IMG/VR virus record: IMGVR_UViG_3300046694_000296
Span: 124,001 to 188,000 of that record
DNA length: 64,000 nucleotides
Strand: one strand, 5' to 3'
Origin: a virus
Positions 17,371-24,550 of the stretch are shown here, one piece after another (position 1 is the first letter of the stretch; each line of letters opens with the position of its first letter). The notes under the pieces are model-generated. The model saw only the letters and a list, made by a program, of their open reading frames with translations. It made no database searches and had not been told where the DNA came from. Both the position numbers and the translations under genes were made by a program.

Positions 17371-18773
17371 CCGCCGTAATGACCAGCTGCCAGGCGTTCA
17401 ACGTGATCGAGAAAATCGCCGCGACCTCCAGCAAGAACGACAAGCAGGCGATGGTGAAGCAGTTCCTCGCCTTCGACACCTTCAAGCGCGTGCTCGTCGC
17501 CGCACTCGACCCACTCGTGACCTACGGCATGCAGCAAGTGCCCGATCGCCTACCCAACACAGCACCGGGCGCCAACACCTTCGAGAACGCTGGAATCTGG
17601 GAGACGCTCGACCAGCTGCGGCTGCGCAATCTCACCGGCAACGCCGCGCGCGACGAAGTGCAGCGCTTGATGACCTTCCTCACGCCCGAGTCGGCCGAGC
17701 TCTTCAAGCGGATCTTGCGCAAGGATCTGCGCGCGGGCTTCTCCGAATCGACCGTCAACAAGGCATGGAAGGGGCTCATCCGCGAGTTCCCCTACATGCG
17801 CTGCGCGCTCCTGAAGGACGCGAAGCTCGACACGTGGACGTGGGAAGCGGGCGTGATCTCGCAGGAGAAGGCCGACGGCATGTTCATGAACATCGACCAC
17901 GAGGAGGGCGGGGTGGTGCGCATGACGAGCCGACAGGGCACGCCGTTTGATGTCGAGACGTTCGGCGTCTTCGCCGACCATGTGCGTGCGATGTTCCCTG
18001 CCGGCACGCAGACGCACGGCGAAATGCTCGTGGTGGTCAACGGCGAAATCGCCCCGCGCGAAATCAGCAACGGTATCCTGAACCGCGTGGCGGCGGGCGG
18101 CCAGTTCTCGCATGCCGAGACACCGCGGTTCTTCGCGTGGGATCAAATCCCGCTGGCCGTGGTCGCGCCGAAGGGCAAATACGAAGTCGGGTATCGCGAG
18201 CGTCTGAAGGCGATGGTCAAAGGCATGACGAACGGCCCGCGTGCACTCGGCATCCAGAGCGCGATGATTCAGGTCATTCCGACGAAGGTGGTCAAGTCGC
18301 TGGAAGAGGCGATGACTCACTATCGCGATCTGCTGGCCCAAGGCAAGGAAGGCACGATCATCAAGAACGGGGCCGCGACGTGGAAGGACGGCACGAGCAA
18401 GGAGCAGATCAAGCTCAAGCTCGAGGTGGACGTCGATTTGAAGGTGATCGCCATTGCGCCGGGCCGTGTGGGCACGAAGAACGAAGGCCGCGCTGGCGCT
18501 TTCACCTGCGAGACGTCCGAGGGCGGGCTGCGCGTCGATGTGACGGTGAAGAACGAGGCGCTACGCGATGAGGTCGATGCCAACCCCGAGAAGTTCATCG
18601 GTGGGATCATTGCAGTGCGCGCGAACGCGGTGATGAAGCCGAGCGAGAGCAACGACCGGCATAGCCTGTTTTTGCCGCGCATGGTCGAAGCAGGGCTTCG
18701 CCTCGACAAGAGCGAGCCGGATACGCTCACGCAAGTCATCGCGCAGTTCGACGCGGCAGTGAAGGGGGCATAA
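17364..18773 (+). CDS. ATP-dependent DNA ligase (T4 gp30-like)
   Basis: 469 residues. The helical N-terminal domain (1-140) includes DLRAGFSESTVNKAW. The nucleotidyltransferase core starts at SQEKADGMFMNI, with Lys169 of motif I (KxDG). Later motifs are HGEMLVV (III-like), EGTIIKN (IV) and IKLKLEVDVDLKVI (V). An OB-fold follows. The length fits T4-type ligases (about 487). It seals nicks in duplex DNA with ATP. An operator-like palindrome covers its start. It lies downstream of primase and helicase, consistent with lagging-strand repair. Confidence 0.9.
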   Translation: MTSAVMTSCQAFNVIEKIAATSSKNDKQAMVKQFLAFDTFKRVLVAALDPLVTYGMQQVPDRLPNTAPGANTFENAGIWETLDQLRLRNLTGNAARDEVQRLMTFLTPESAELFKRILRKDLRAGFSESTVNKAWKGLIREFPYMRCALLKDAKLDTWTWEAGVISQEKADGMFMNIDHEEGGVVRMTSRQGTPFDVETFGVFADHVRAMFPAGTQTHGEMLVVVNGEIAPREISNGILNRVAAGGQFSHAETPRFFAWDQIPLAVVAPKGKYEVGYRERLKAMVKGMTNGPRALGIQSAMIQVIPTKVVKSLEEAMTHYRDLLAQGKEGTIIKNGAATWKDGTSKEQIKLKLEVDVDLKVIAIAPGRVGTKNEGRAGAFTCETSEGGLRVDVTVKNEALRDEVDANPEKFIGGIIAVRANAVMKPSESNDRHSLFLPRMVEAGLRLDKSEPDTLTQVIAQFDAAVKGA

Positions 18774-18995
18774 GTGGAGCAGCTGACTCTTCCTGCGATC
18801 CTCGCCGCGTCGCCGGCGCCCTGGCGCTCGCAGGTCAACTTCGACGGCATGGGCGGCTGCCGCATGCTCGATGCGAACAACGCCGAAGTGCCGCTGCTGT
18901 CGATCATCGCGTTCGCGGGCATTCTCACCGCGACGATCGCCATGCAAAAAGCATCGAAGGCGTCGCAACCGACCGAAGCGCAGCCCAGCGCATAA
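18774..18995 (+). CDS. Small protein with hydrophobic helix
   Basis: 73 residues from a GTG that directly follows the ligase stop. After APWRSQVNFDGMGGCRMLDANNAEVP there is one hydrophobic stretch (LLSIIAFAGILTATIAMQ), then a polar tail. The PW...D-A-x-x-x-x-V layout recalls small phage proteins of unknown role. It could be membrane-associated. It is followed by a clear intrinsic terminator. Confidence 0.5.
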   Translation: MEQLTLPAILAASPAPWRSQVNFDGMGGCRMLDANNAEVPLLSIIAFAGILTATIAMQKASKASQPTEAQPSA

Positions 18996-19020
18996 CGCGC
19001 GCAGTGCGTTGCCTCACCGA

Positions 19021-19047
19021 GCCCGGCCAAAGCGCCGGGCTTTTGTC
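19021..19047 (+). terminator. Intrinsic terminator of the ligase operon
   Basis: GCCCGGC (19021-19027), loop CAAAGC, GCCGGGC (19034-19040), then TTTTGTC. Perfect 7-bp GC-rich stem. Confidence 0.85.
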
Positions 19048-19100
19048 GTTGCGCTCGGGTTTACCGGGGCCGTATCATATGCGGATCACCGGAGAGGGCA

Positions 19101-19499
19101 ATGGCCTACAAGAATTTCACGCTCGGCGACCTGCGCACGCTGCTCGCGCCGCTATCGAATACGCGCAAGCAAGCAGTGCTCTACACGCTCGACACTCACG
19201 GCACGCTCGACCACACGATGATCCTCGGGTGGAAAGAAGCGCTGCGCACGCCCGCGAGCGAGTTCGCAAAGGACATCGTTCGCGCACAGCCGCGCCACCT
19301 GCGACTGGATTACGTCTTCTGGGAGTATCACGAAAGCGGGCAAGCTGCACCCTTGTTCGGGCTAGAGGACAGCGTGCGGGAGCTGGCAATGGGGCGCGGT
19401 TTTGACGAGCTGCAGGCACTCTACGATCGCATGATCTGGATCGACAGCAGGGTGGAGGCCGAGCATTTCGTTACAACCATCCTGAAGGAACTGGCGTGA
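19101..19499 (+). CDS. Hypothetical protein
   Basis: 132 residues starting at ATG 19101, with GAGAGGG upstream. It is predicted mostly helical and soluble (LGDLRTLLAPLSNTRKQAV; DELQALYDRMIWIDSRVEAEHF). No motif is recognised. It is a lone plus-strand gene between the ligase terminator and the H-NS-like gene, at the edge of the plasmid block. Confidence 0.6.
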   Translation: MAYKNFTLGDLRTLLAPLSNTRKQAVLYTLDTHGTLDHTMILGWKEALRTPASEFAKDIVRAQPRHLRLDYVFWEYHESGQAAPLFGLEDSVRELAMGRGFDELQALYDRMIWIDSRVEAEHFVTTILKELA

Positions 19500-19542
19500 G
19501 GGATTGCTAAAATCGCCAGTTCCCGCAATTGAAGGAACTGGA

Positions 19543-19857
19543 ATGGCACCGAATTCACCGCAGTCACTTGAGGAGATGCGCGAACAGCTGGCGCGCTTGC
19601 AGGAAGCAATCAAAGAGGCCGAGGTCCACCAGCGCGAACAGGCGATGGGTCAGATTCAGGAGTTGATGTATAAGAACAGCATCACGCTCGAAGACCTCCA
19701 GCAAGCGATGACGCCGGCAAAGAAGAAGGGCAAGCAGAAAGGCAAGGCTGCCGCGAAATACCGCGACCCCGAGACAGGGCAGGAATGGAGCGGGATGGGC
19801 AAGCCGCCCGCGTGGATCAGAGATAAGGACCGCGACCAGTTCTTGATCGCGGCTTAG
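19543..19857 (+). CDS. H-NS-like nucleoid protein / xenogeneic silencer
   Basis: 104 residues from ATG 19543, with AAGGAAC upstream; an earlier TTG at 19504 was rejected. N-terminal helical oligomerisation domain (SLEEMREQLARLQEAIKEAE), a basic linker (AKKKGKQKGKAAA), then a C-terminal DNA-binding domain (KYRDPETGQEWSGMGKPPAWI) that matches the H-NS loop family with G-M-G in place of G-R-G. A -10-like TAAAAT lies at 19508-19513. H-NS proteins bind AT-rich DNA and silence it; plasmid-borne copies often act as stealth factors. It is convergent with the toxin gene. Confidence 0.88.
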   Translation: MAPNSPQSLEEMREQLARLQEAIKEAEVHQREQAMGQIQELMYKNSITLEDLQQAMTPAKKKGKQKGKAAAKYRDPETGQEWSGMGKPPAWIRDKDRDQFLIAA

Positions 19858-19858
19858 A

Positions 19859-20137
19859 TCAGGGGTATTGCTGGCGAGTATGCACGACGTTCACCACGTC
19901 GATGCGATCTGGCAGGGCCCGGAACACCAGAATGTAGTTTCGCGTGACGACGAGCTCCTGCGTGCCCGGCAGCCGACCCTCTTTGAATCTGACGCTCGCC
20001 TGTGCGACGTAGAGCGCCGCATCGTCGATCTGTTTTCGCAGGCTGACGGCGGCGCGGTAGTCGTATATAGAGACGTGGCGAACAATTGCTTTGACATCAG
20101 CCCGCGCTGCGCGGCTCCAGTGAACGGATCGAGTCAT
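19859..20137 (-). CDS. ParE/RelE-family toxin
   Basis: 92 residues. The pattern VHWSRAARADVKAIVRHVS, then VRFKEGRLPGTQELVVTRNYILVFRALPDRIDVVNVVHTRQQYP is the RelE/ParE fold (mRNA interferase or gyrase poison). The late R-x-Y-I-L-V and V-V-H-x-R-Q-x-x-P closing motifs are characteristic of ParE-type members. Its ATG overlaps the antitoxin stop (ATGA). The pair probably stabilises the plasmid prophage after cell division. Confidence 0.88.
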   Translation of the reverse strand: MTRSVHWSRAARADVKAIVRHVSIYDYRAAVSLRKQIDDAALYVAQASVRFKEGRLPGTQELVVTRNYILVFRALPDRIDVVNVVHTRQQYP

Positions 20138-20328
20138 CGGCTGTGACGTTTCTCCGCTTCACGAAGGATCTCGTCGAGCTCATCCATTACGACCGAGTGC
20201 GGGACCGTTTCGCCGCGCTCGATCTCATCTAGTCCTTCCTGCACCTTCTTGCGGAACCACGCATCGTAGGAGTCAGCTTCTTCCTGCGTGTCATGGTCGT
20301 AGATTAGGGGGTCGAGCTTGGTGGTCAT
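20134..20328 (-). CDS. Antitoxin (ParD/RelB type)
   Basis: 64 residues, with GGAGG in front of its ATG (20328). Acidic, helical sequence (EEADSYDAWFRKKVQEGLDEIERGETVPHSVVMDELDEIL). The W-F-R-x-K-V-x-x-G-L...G-x-x-x-P-H-x-x-V-x-x-x-L motif is common in ParD-like antitoxins, which bind both the toxin and their own operator. First gene of the toxin-antitoxin operon, as usual. Confidence 0.85.
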   Translation of the reverse strand: MTTKLDPLIYDHDTQEEADSYDAWFRKKVQEGLDEIERGETVPHSVVMDELDEILREAEKRHSR

Positions 20329-20480
20329 AAAGCCTCCGAATTCATCCCTTCATCATAGCGCGCGCGCCCTTGGCGCGTCACCGCGCATAGCGATTGACAT
20401 AATAAGCATTAACACCCGTTTTAGCGCCAGAAAGCCTGACGCGATTTGATCTTCCCCGGAAACGGCGATTAAACGCTTCA

Positions 20481-20500
20481 CTGCTAATACGGATTAGCAG
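20481..20500. repeat. Perfect 20-bp palindrome
   Basis: CTGCTAAT-ACGG-ATTAGCAG: two exact 8-bp arms around ACGG, in the gap between the antitoxin and the zinc-ribbon gene. It differs from the dispersed operator and from the iterons. It could be a binding site, a resolution or centromere site, or a bidirectional terminator stem without a U-tract. Confidence 0.6.
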
Positions 20501-20515
20501 ACAAGGGTTTCGCCG

Positions 20516-20767
20516 CTAGGTGTCGCTCATGATCTTGGCAAGGCCCGGGTAATAGACGTCGCAGCGCTCGCTCCAGGCGGGCGACGCGCGCCGTGGACAG
20601 TCTGCCAGCTCACCGGCAAGGTCGGTCATGGCGAAGTCGGCACCGAGGCGCGCGACGAGCTTTGCCAGCTGATAGCGCCCGCGCCGCTCGCACCGGGTGC
20701 AGGCGAGCTCGATGTGGCTCACGCGTGCGGCGACCTCACCGAGCGGGACAGCGCCGTCTCTTTTCAT
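20516..20767 (-). CDS. Small zinc-ribbon-like hypothetical protein
   Basis: 83 residues; ATG at 20767 with GAGG upstream. It has an HIELACTRCERRGRY segment (CxxC knuckle) and further cysteines (DCPRR, RCDVYYPGL), giving a possible four-Cys zinc site. The same layout is seen in many proteobacterial hypothetical proteins linked to prophages and plasmids. Function unknown. Confidence 0.65.
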   Translation of the reverse strand: MKRDGAVPLGEVAARVSHIELACTRCERRGRYQLAKLVARLGADFAMTDLAGELADCPRRASPAWSERCDVYYPGLAKIMSDT

Positions 20768-20776
20768 CGCCGCACC

Positions 20777-21007
20777 TCAGTAGTTGCTGTCCAGCCAGGC
20801 TCTTGCCCAAGAGATCGCGCGGTCGTTCGCCGCGGCCTCGGTGTCGTAATAGCCAATGTCGAAGAAGTGGAAAATTTCGCCCTCGTCTTCGTCTTCCCAC
20901 GGGCCGCGCTCGACCTCAACCCACGCGTGCCAGAGGAAGTTACGACACTCGGGAAACGACCGAATCGTCCACTCGCGATGTTCCACCTTCATTGACGGCT
21001 GTTTCAA
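20777..21007 (-). CDS. Hypothetical protein, TTG start
   Basis: 76 residues. I keep the TTG at 21007 as the start because a strong GGAGGG lies 5 nt upstream; the ATG at 20992 (MKVEHREW) has none. The protein is Trp-rich and acidic in the middle (GPWEDEDEGEIFHFFDIGYYDTEAAA). No motif is recognised. It is transcribed away from rep together with the zinc-ribbon gene. Confidence 0.6.
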   Translation of the reverse strand: MKQPSMKVEHREWTIRSFPECRNFLWHAWVEVERGPWEDEDEGEIFHFFDIGYYDTEAAANDRAISWARAWLDSNY

Positions 21008-21024
21008 CGTTTCCCTCCACAGGC

Positions 21025-21047
21025 TTATCCACGGGTGCTGTGGATAA
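21025..21047. promoter_or_regulatory. Inverted pair of DnaA boxes
   Basis: TTATCCACG (21025-21033; one mismatch to the consensus TTATCCACA) faces TGTGGATAA (21039-21047; a perfect box on the other strand). It lies downstream of rep. Confidence 0.7.
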
Positions 21048-21096
21048 GCAAGGTGCGTGCGTGACAGACCGGTAGTTGCATTTTGCCAATCCCGCG

Positions 21097-21113
21097 CGAA
21101 TAAACAGGGGCAC
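21097..21113 (+). repeat. Isolated iteron copy downstream of rep
   Basis: GCGAATAAACAGGGGCA matches the last oriV iteron (22272-22288). It abuts the rep stop codon, about 50 bp from the DnaA box pair. Confidence 0.7.
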
Positions 21114-22087
21114 TAGAACGATTTGGTCACACGCGGCACGCTTGTCAGGCTCGGCGACAGGAGCAGTCCCGATTGCGTCGCCTCGACCCTAGCGTGCGGA
21201 TAGACCTCAAGCACCTGCCCGAGAGAGCGCTTGAGCACCTCGCGGAATTTGCGATGCCGCTCGGCCTCGCTGCCGAACTGCAGGCGCAACACCTCCCACG
21301 GCACGGTCGTCGGCCGACGCAGCGCGAACATGCGATAGGTCAGCCAGCAATACAGGTCGATCGACATAGGCGACTGCCGCAGCGCGCGCAAGGCCCGCAG
21401 ATCGACCGGCACCGGATGCTGCGTGACCTCATTGAAGAACCGGGATGAGAGCGTGACCGTGCTTTGCCATAGGCCCGCTTGATCGGGCCGCTGCTTTGAC
21501 CACCACAGGTTCATCTCGTCGGCGACCGTGAACTTGCCGCTGCCGAAGTCCTGCCCTGCTCCGCTCGTGATGATCGCCATGTCGGCCGCGAAAAGACGCT
21601 TCATCATCTCGCGCAGCCGCGTGATCGAGCCGTTCTTGCCACCGGAGTGCGAGGTGACGCCGATGGAGTTCATGAACTCGGAGAGCGTGTCGCCCAGCAC
21701 GATGCGAGGCTCCTTCGTGCGAACGGCCTCCGTCGACAACCACGCCAGCAGCAGGCGCGGGATCGTCCCATAGGGATAGCCCATGCTGCGCGCCTTGGTA
21801 GGATCGTGCGGGTGTTCGGGGTCCGCTTCGTAGCCCGGCTTGATGATGAGCATAGCCTCGCCCATCCCGCGGCCCCAGAACGGTAGTGCCCGGTCGGGCT
21901 CGCGATATGGCAGCGTCGCCTGCACCAACGCCCGGCCGAGAAAGCCAGCCATGCCAGCGGCGACCGCATCTTCCTGGTCAATCGCCTGAGCCTCTTCGAG
22001 CAGGCGCGCGGTGACGTTGCCATGCGGCACACCGCCCTTGCGCTTATTCTTCTCCCGCTCGACCAGATCACCCACGACGCCCTCCAC
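21113..22087 (-). CDS. repA: RepA-type plasmid replication initiator
   Basis: 324 residues from a GTG at 22087; a stop is directly upstream in frame, so no longer start exists, and no good ribosome site is seen. Key segments: LPYREPDRALPFWGRGMGEAML; IPRLLLAWLSTEAVRTKEPRIVLGDTLSEFMNSIG; ITRLREMMKRLFAADMAI; VPVDLRALRALRQSPMSIDLYCWLTYRMF. These match the RepA_C-type initiators of proteobacterial broad-host-range plasmids, which bind iterons to start theta replication. The iteron array lies directly upstream, and one iteron also sits at its 3' end, which could couple initiator level and origin activity. Confidence 0.88.
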   Translation of the reverse strand: MEGVVGDLVEREKNKRKGGVPHGNVTARLLEEAQAIDQEDAVAAGMAGFLGRALVQATLPYREPDRALPFWGRGMGEAMLIIKPGYEADPEHPHDPTKARSMGYPYGTIPRLLLAWLSTEAVRTKEPRIVLGDTLSEFMNSIGVTSHSGGKNGSITRLREMMKRLFAADMAIITSGAGQDFGSGKFTVADEMNLWWSKQRPDQAGLWQSTVTLSSRFFNEVTQHPVPVDLRALRALRQSPMSIDLYCWLTYRMFALRRPTTVPWEVLRLQFGSEAERHRKFREVLKRSLGQVLEVYPHARVEATQSGLLLSPSLTSVPRVTKSF

Positions 22088-22126
22088 GAATTCGGCGCAT
22101 TAGACCGTAAACTTTGCGCCGCGTCG

Positions 22127-22288
22127 CGCATAGATGGGGGCGCTTGTAACAATCCACAAAGTCCTGTGGATTAGGGCGGTTATCAACAAATAAATGGGGG
22201 CGCGCCAGCGAATAGATGGGGGCGCTCGAACGAATAGCTGGGGGCGGCTGGCGAATAAATGGGGGCGCGTGACGAATAAACAGGGGCG
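22127..22288 (+). repeat. Iteron array, six copies
   Basis: Consensus GCGAATAAATGGGGGCGC. Copies at 22127-22143, 22187-22204, 22208-22225, 22230-22247, 22251-22269 and 22272-22288. The last four are spaced 21-22 bp apart, about two helical turns, so initiators would bind one face. The sixth copy has CAGGGG in place of TGGGGG. Confidence 0.88.
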
Positions 22289-22464
22289 TTTTTGCTTCCA
22301 ACCCATTGAAACGAAAAGCGAAAACATCGCCTCTAGTATTGCTTTTAGTGTTTACGTTTACTCATAGTTGCTAGTAGAGCAGCCCGCTTCTGTGGACAAC
22401 TGCGTTGCCCACCATACGCGAGCCGCCCACGAGCGACGGAGAGATATTGCCGAGTCAAAACCGA

Positions 22465-22508
22465 CCGCCCCTATTTATTCGCTACGGGGTGCGCCCCCGT
22501 TTATTCGT
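22465..22508 (-). repeat. Two inverted iterons at the far side of oriV
   Basis: Reverse-orientation copies at 22465-22482 (CGCCCCTATTTATTCG core) and 22491-22508 (GCGCCCCCGTTTATTCGT), directly after the stop of the parB-like gene. They could serve handcuffing (copy control) or couple partition-gene readthrough to the origin. Confidence 0.8.
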
Positions 22509-22883
22509 TCAGTCCATCCCGAGGCGCTTCTTCTCACGTGCGACCGCAACGCGCAGCGCTTCGGCGATGAAGTCGTTCTTGGTCTGCCCAGTGGCAAAGC
22601 AGATCAGGTTCAAATCCTCTTTGAGCGCGGGCGGGATACGCACTGGCTGCTGCACGGGTGCCTCTTTTTTCGGGCGCATCGCGCGCAGGGCTGACAGGTC
22701 AAGCTTGGTGCCGTGCGCCCTACTCTCCTCGGCGGCCGGCGCTGGCGCCTGTGCTTCTGGCGGCGCGATCGGTCGCACATTGTCAGCGGGCGGTGCCGTG
22801 GTCACCGCAGCCACCTCGCTCTTCAGTGCGCCCAGAATGGCGCTACGGCCCTTCGGCGCGCTCATCACGTCGTCTTTGCTCAT
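22509..22883 (-). CDS. Ribbon-helix-helix partition protein (ParB-like)
   Basis: 124 residues from ATG 22883, overlapping the ParA stop (ATGA). A long Ala/Pro-rich, probably flexible N-terminus is followed by a C-terminal ribbon-helix-helix motif: PVRIPPALKEDLNLICFATGQTKNDFIAEALRVAVAREKKR. Small RHH proteins behind a short ParA are the centromere-binding adaptors of type Ib partition systems. Translational coupling to ParA fits that role. It is too short to be a classical HTH ParB. Confidence 0.78.
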   Translation of the reverse strand: MSKDDVMSAPKGRSAILGALKSEVAAVTTAPPADNVRPIAPPEAQAPAPAAEESRAHGTKLDLSALRAMRPKKEAPVQQPVRIPPALKEDLNLICFATGQTKNDFIAEALRVAVAREKKRLGMD

Positions 22884-23551
22884 GATCCGAATGCTCCCAG
22901 ATAGGTGTCTTTCATCTCGTTCGCGGCAGCGGCATCCCACCACTCGCCGGTCAGCTCGGTGACGCCCTTGCCTTGCGCCAAGGCGAACTTGTAGCTCTCG
23001 CGCGAGGCGATCAGATGCTTCATGAGGGGTAGCCGATCCTTGAACGCCTCCATCTGCTTGAGCATGGATTTGGTCATGCGCTTGCGCTTGTCGGCCTGAT
23101 TGAGCACGACCCGCACGTCAATCTTCTTGGTGTATGTGCCGAGAAGCTCGTGGAGATCAGGCACGGTGTCGAGATCCGCCGGCGACGGGATGAGCGGCGC
23201 GATGACCTTCTCTGCCACTGCCAGCCCGTAGCGAAACCCGTCCGAGTCCTTGCCGCCGACGTCGATGAACACGTCGTCATACTCGTCGACCAGGCGGCCA
23301 AGAATGTCAGCGAACTCCTCTTCCGTCAGGCGCTTCTCTCGCGGCCAACGCTCAACGTGGACCTGGGACAACTCGGGATGCTCCGCGCGGCGCAAGGCCC
23401 ACTTTGTCGTGGTGCCCTGCCCGTCCAGATCGAATACCGCGACACGTCGGTCGAGAGATGCGCGGATAACGACCAAGTTTTGCGTAATGGTTGATTTGCC
23501 GACACCACCCTTCTCTGTTCCCACCATAAATACGTCCTTGATTACGGACAT
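22880..23551 (-). CDS. parA: ParA partition ATPase
   Basis: 223 residues, short with no N-terminal HTH, as in type Ib ParA. Deviant Walker A: VGTEKGGVGKSTITQN (residues about 11-26). FDLDGQGTTTKW follows as the A' motif (usually D-x-D-P-Q), and DVFIDVGGKDSDG is Walker B. ParA forms nucleoid-bound gradients that move plasmid copies apart. It is followed by the RHH adaptor. About 100 bp upstream lies a repeated 33-bp element that could be the centromere. A half-match to the dispersed operator (AAGTAAC at 23611) is also upstream. Confidence 0.9.
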   Translation of the reverse strand: MSVIKDVFMVGTEKGGVGKSTITQNLVVIRASLDRRVAVFDLDGQGTTTKWALRRAEHPELSQVHVERWPREKRLTEEEFADILGRLVDEYDDVFIDVGGKDSDGFRYGLAVAEKVIAPLIPSPADLDTVPDLHELLGTYTKKIDVRVVLNQADKRKRMTKSMLKQMEAFKDRLPLMKHLIASRESYKFALAQGKGVTELTGEWWDAAAANEMKDTYLGAFGS

Positions 23552-23650
23552 CGCAGCCTCGCTGGCTATTGTGATTGCCGCGTAGCGTAATCCAAAGAGG
23601 ACAGTTCCTCAAGTAACTTCTCAAGTGTGGGATGACGTGGCGTAGGTTGC

Positions 23651-23683
23651 TATCTTGATACCAATCTTGATACCAACATACCA
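23651..23683. repeat. 33-bp duplicated TTGATACC element, copy A
   Basis: It contains ATCTTGATACCA twice in tandem (period 13 bp), then an ATACCA core. A second copy of the same length and order is at 53607-53639. Copy A lies upstream of parA. It may be a centromere-like site for the RHH protein, or an operator for another regulator. Confidence 0.7.
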
Positions 23684-23780
23684 ACGGCGTGAGTTGCGTC
23701 GCAACGAACCTAGCGACCTAGCGAACGAGCCAGCAAGCGAGGCAGGGAGGGGCAGGAGAAGGTAGTTCGGTCGATGCCAA

Positions 23781-23806
23781 GAAAAAGCCCACGCTAGAAC
23801 GTGGGC
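23781..23806 (-). terminator. Intrinsic terminator of the repressor gene
   Basis: GCCCACG / CGTGGGC stem (23787-23793 with 23800-23806), loop of 6. On the minus strand it is followed by TTTTTC (23786-23781). It lies 42 bp beyond the repressor stop. Confidence 0.85.
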
Positions 23807-23847
23807 TTCAGATGGAGCGAGATTGCTTCAACGGAGTCTCCCGGGCA

Positions 23848-24303
23848 TTACACCTTGTCAGTGCGCTTGCCATATTCCTTCAACACACCGCGGATAGCTG
23901 TGTTGAACTTCGGGTCGTCAAAGTCGAGGTCGGCGGTGCCGGCTTCTTCCAATGCTAGGCGCTCGAACTCTCGTTGCGTGCGGGTGACGAAACGGTCGCC
24001 CAGGATCTCTTCGATCACCTTCCATGCATCCGGCATGTATTCGGTCATCACCATGCGCAAGAGGTTCGCCGGGTCCAGACCTAGCACGATTGCCATTGCG
24101 CGGACCTTGTTGACCGGCAGCTTCGTCTTGCCTTGCCGGAAGAGGGTGACGATGTTTCGGTTGCTGTAGCCGAGCGCCTCGCAGATTTCTGTCTGCGTCT
24201 TGCCGCTCAGGTCGATCACTTGACCGAGGTATTCGGCCACGCTCAGTTGCTTGGCAGGGTGTCGCTTTGCTTTCACTTCCGGTGCTGCTGCCTTTGCATT
24301 CAT
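23848..24303 (-). CDS. XRE-type HTH regulator, candidate immunity repressor
   Basis: 151 residues. Residues about 20-75 form a Cro/CI-type helix-turn-helix (LSVAEYLGQVIDLSGKTQ, then TEICEALGYSNRNIVTLFRQGK, then LPVNKVRAMAIVLG). The remainder is helical and acidic, without a LexA-like protease site (no Ala-Gly and Ser-Lys pair seen). It sits alone on the minus strand between ParA and the start of the rightward early genes. A copy of the dispersed palindrome overlaps its own promoter and others lie just upstream, consistent with autoregulation. That it binds these operators is inference from position. Confidence 0.78.
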   Translation of the reverse strand: MNAKAAAPEVKAKRHPAKQLSVAEYLGQVIDLSGKTQTEICEALGYSNRNIVTLFRQGKTKLPVNKVRAMAIVLGLDPANLLRMVMTEYMPDAWKVIEEILGDRFVTRTQREFERLALEEAGTADLDFDDPKFNTAIRGVLKEYGKRTDKV

Positions 24304-24318
24304 GGTTGCGCCCTCTCT

Positions 24319-24374
24319 ATTGTTAGTAAACAGTAACTCACATATTTGGCGGGAAGATTGGTAACCGCTAACTT
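24319..24374 (-). promoter_or_regulatory. Two operators at the repressor promoter
   Basis: Read on the minus strand: GAGTTAC-TG-TTTACTA at 24339-24324, followed by ACAAT as the -10 end (24323-24319). A second copy, TGGTAAC-CG-CTAACTT (24359-24374, plus strand), lies 19 bp further upstream. Confidence 0.7.
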
Positions 24375-24485
24375 CCCTCGATGCATTCGATTATAGACGT
24401 AAAAATTGCATGCCAAACAGAGATCGAAGCCGAGCGTGGTGGCGATATGCGCTGGCGAAGACGTATCGCGTGCGGTTGCGCACAC

Positions 24486-24509
24486 TACAATATAAGTCAC
24501 AGCTTACGT
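24486..24509 (+). promoter_or_regulatory. Operator and -10 for the first rightward gene
   Basis: -10 TACAAT at 24486-24491, followed by the operator AAGTCAC-AG-CTTACGT at 24494-24509, so bound repressor would cover the initial transcribed region. The 24304-24550 gap therefore carries three operators and divergent promoters and looks like an immunity switch. Confidence 0.7.
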
Positions 24510-24550
24510 AACAGAACGAAAACGTTCAAACCAAACCGAGGAGTAGGAAC

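Larger units (their letters stand above)
22088..22508. other. Probable plasmid origin of replication (oriV)
   Basis: 421 bp without a gene between rep and the parB-like gene. It holds six forward iterons (22127-22288), an AT-rich stretch (about 22300-22375, a likely melting region), DnaA-like boxes with one mismatch (TTATCAACA 22180-22188; TGTGGACAA 22391-22399) and two inverted iterons (22465-22508). Iterons, DnaA boxes and an AT-rich segment next to a rep gene are the standard parts of a theta origin. Confidence 0.85.

Noticed and set aside
20394-20399. TTGACA as a -35 of a plus-strand promoter in the plasmid block
   Set aside because: No acceptable -10 lies 16-18 bp downstream and no plus-strand gene follows.
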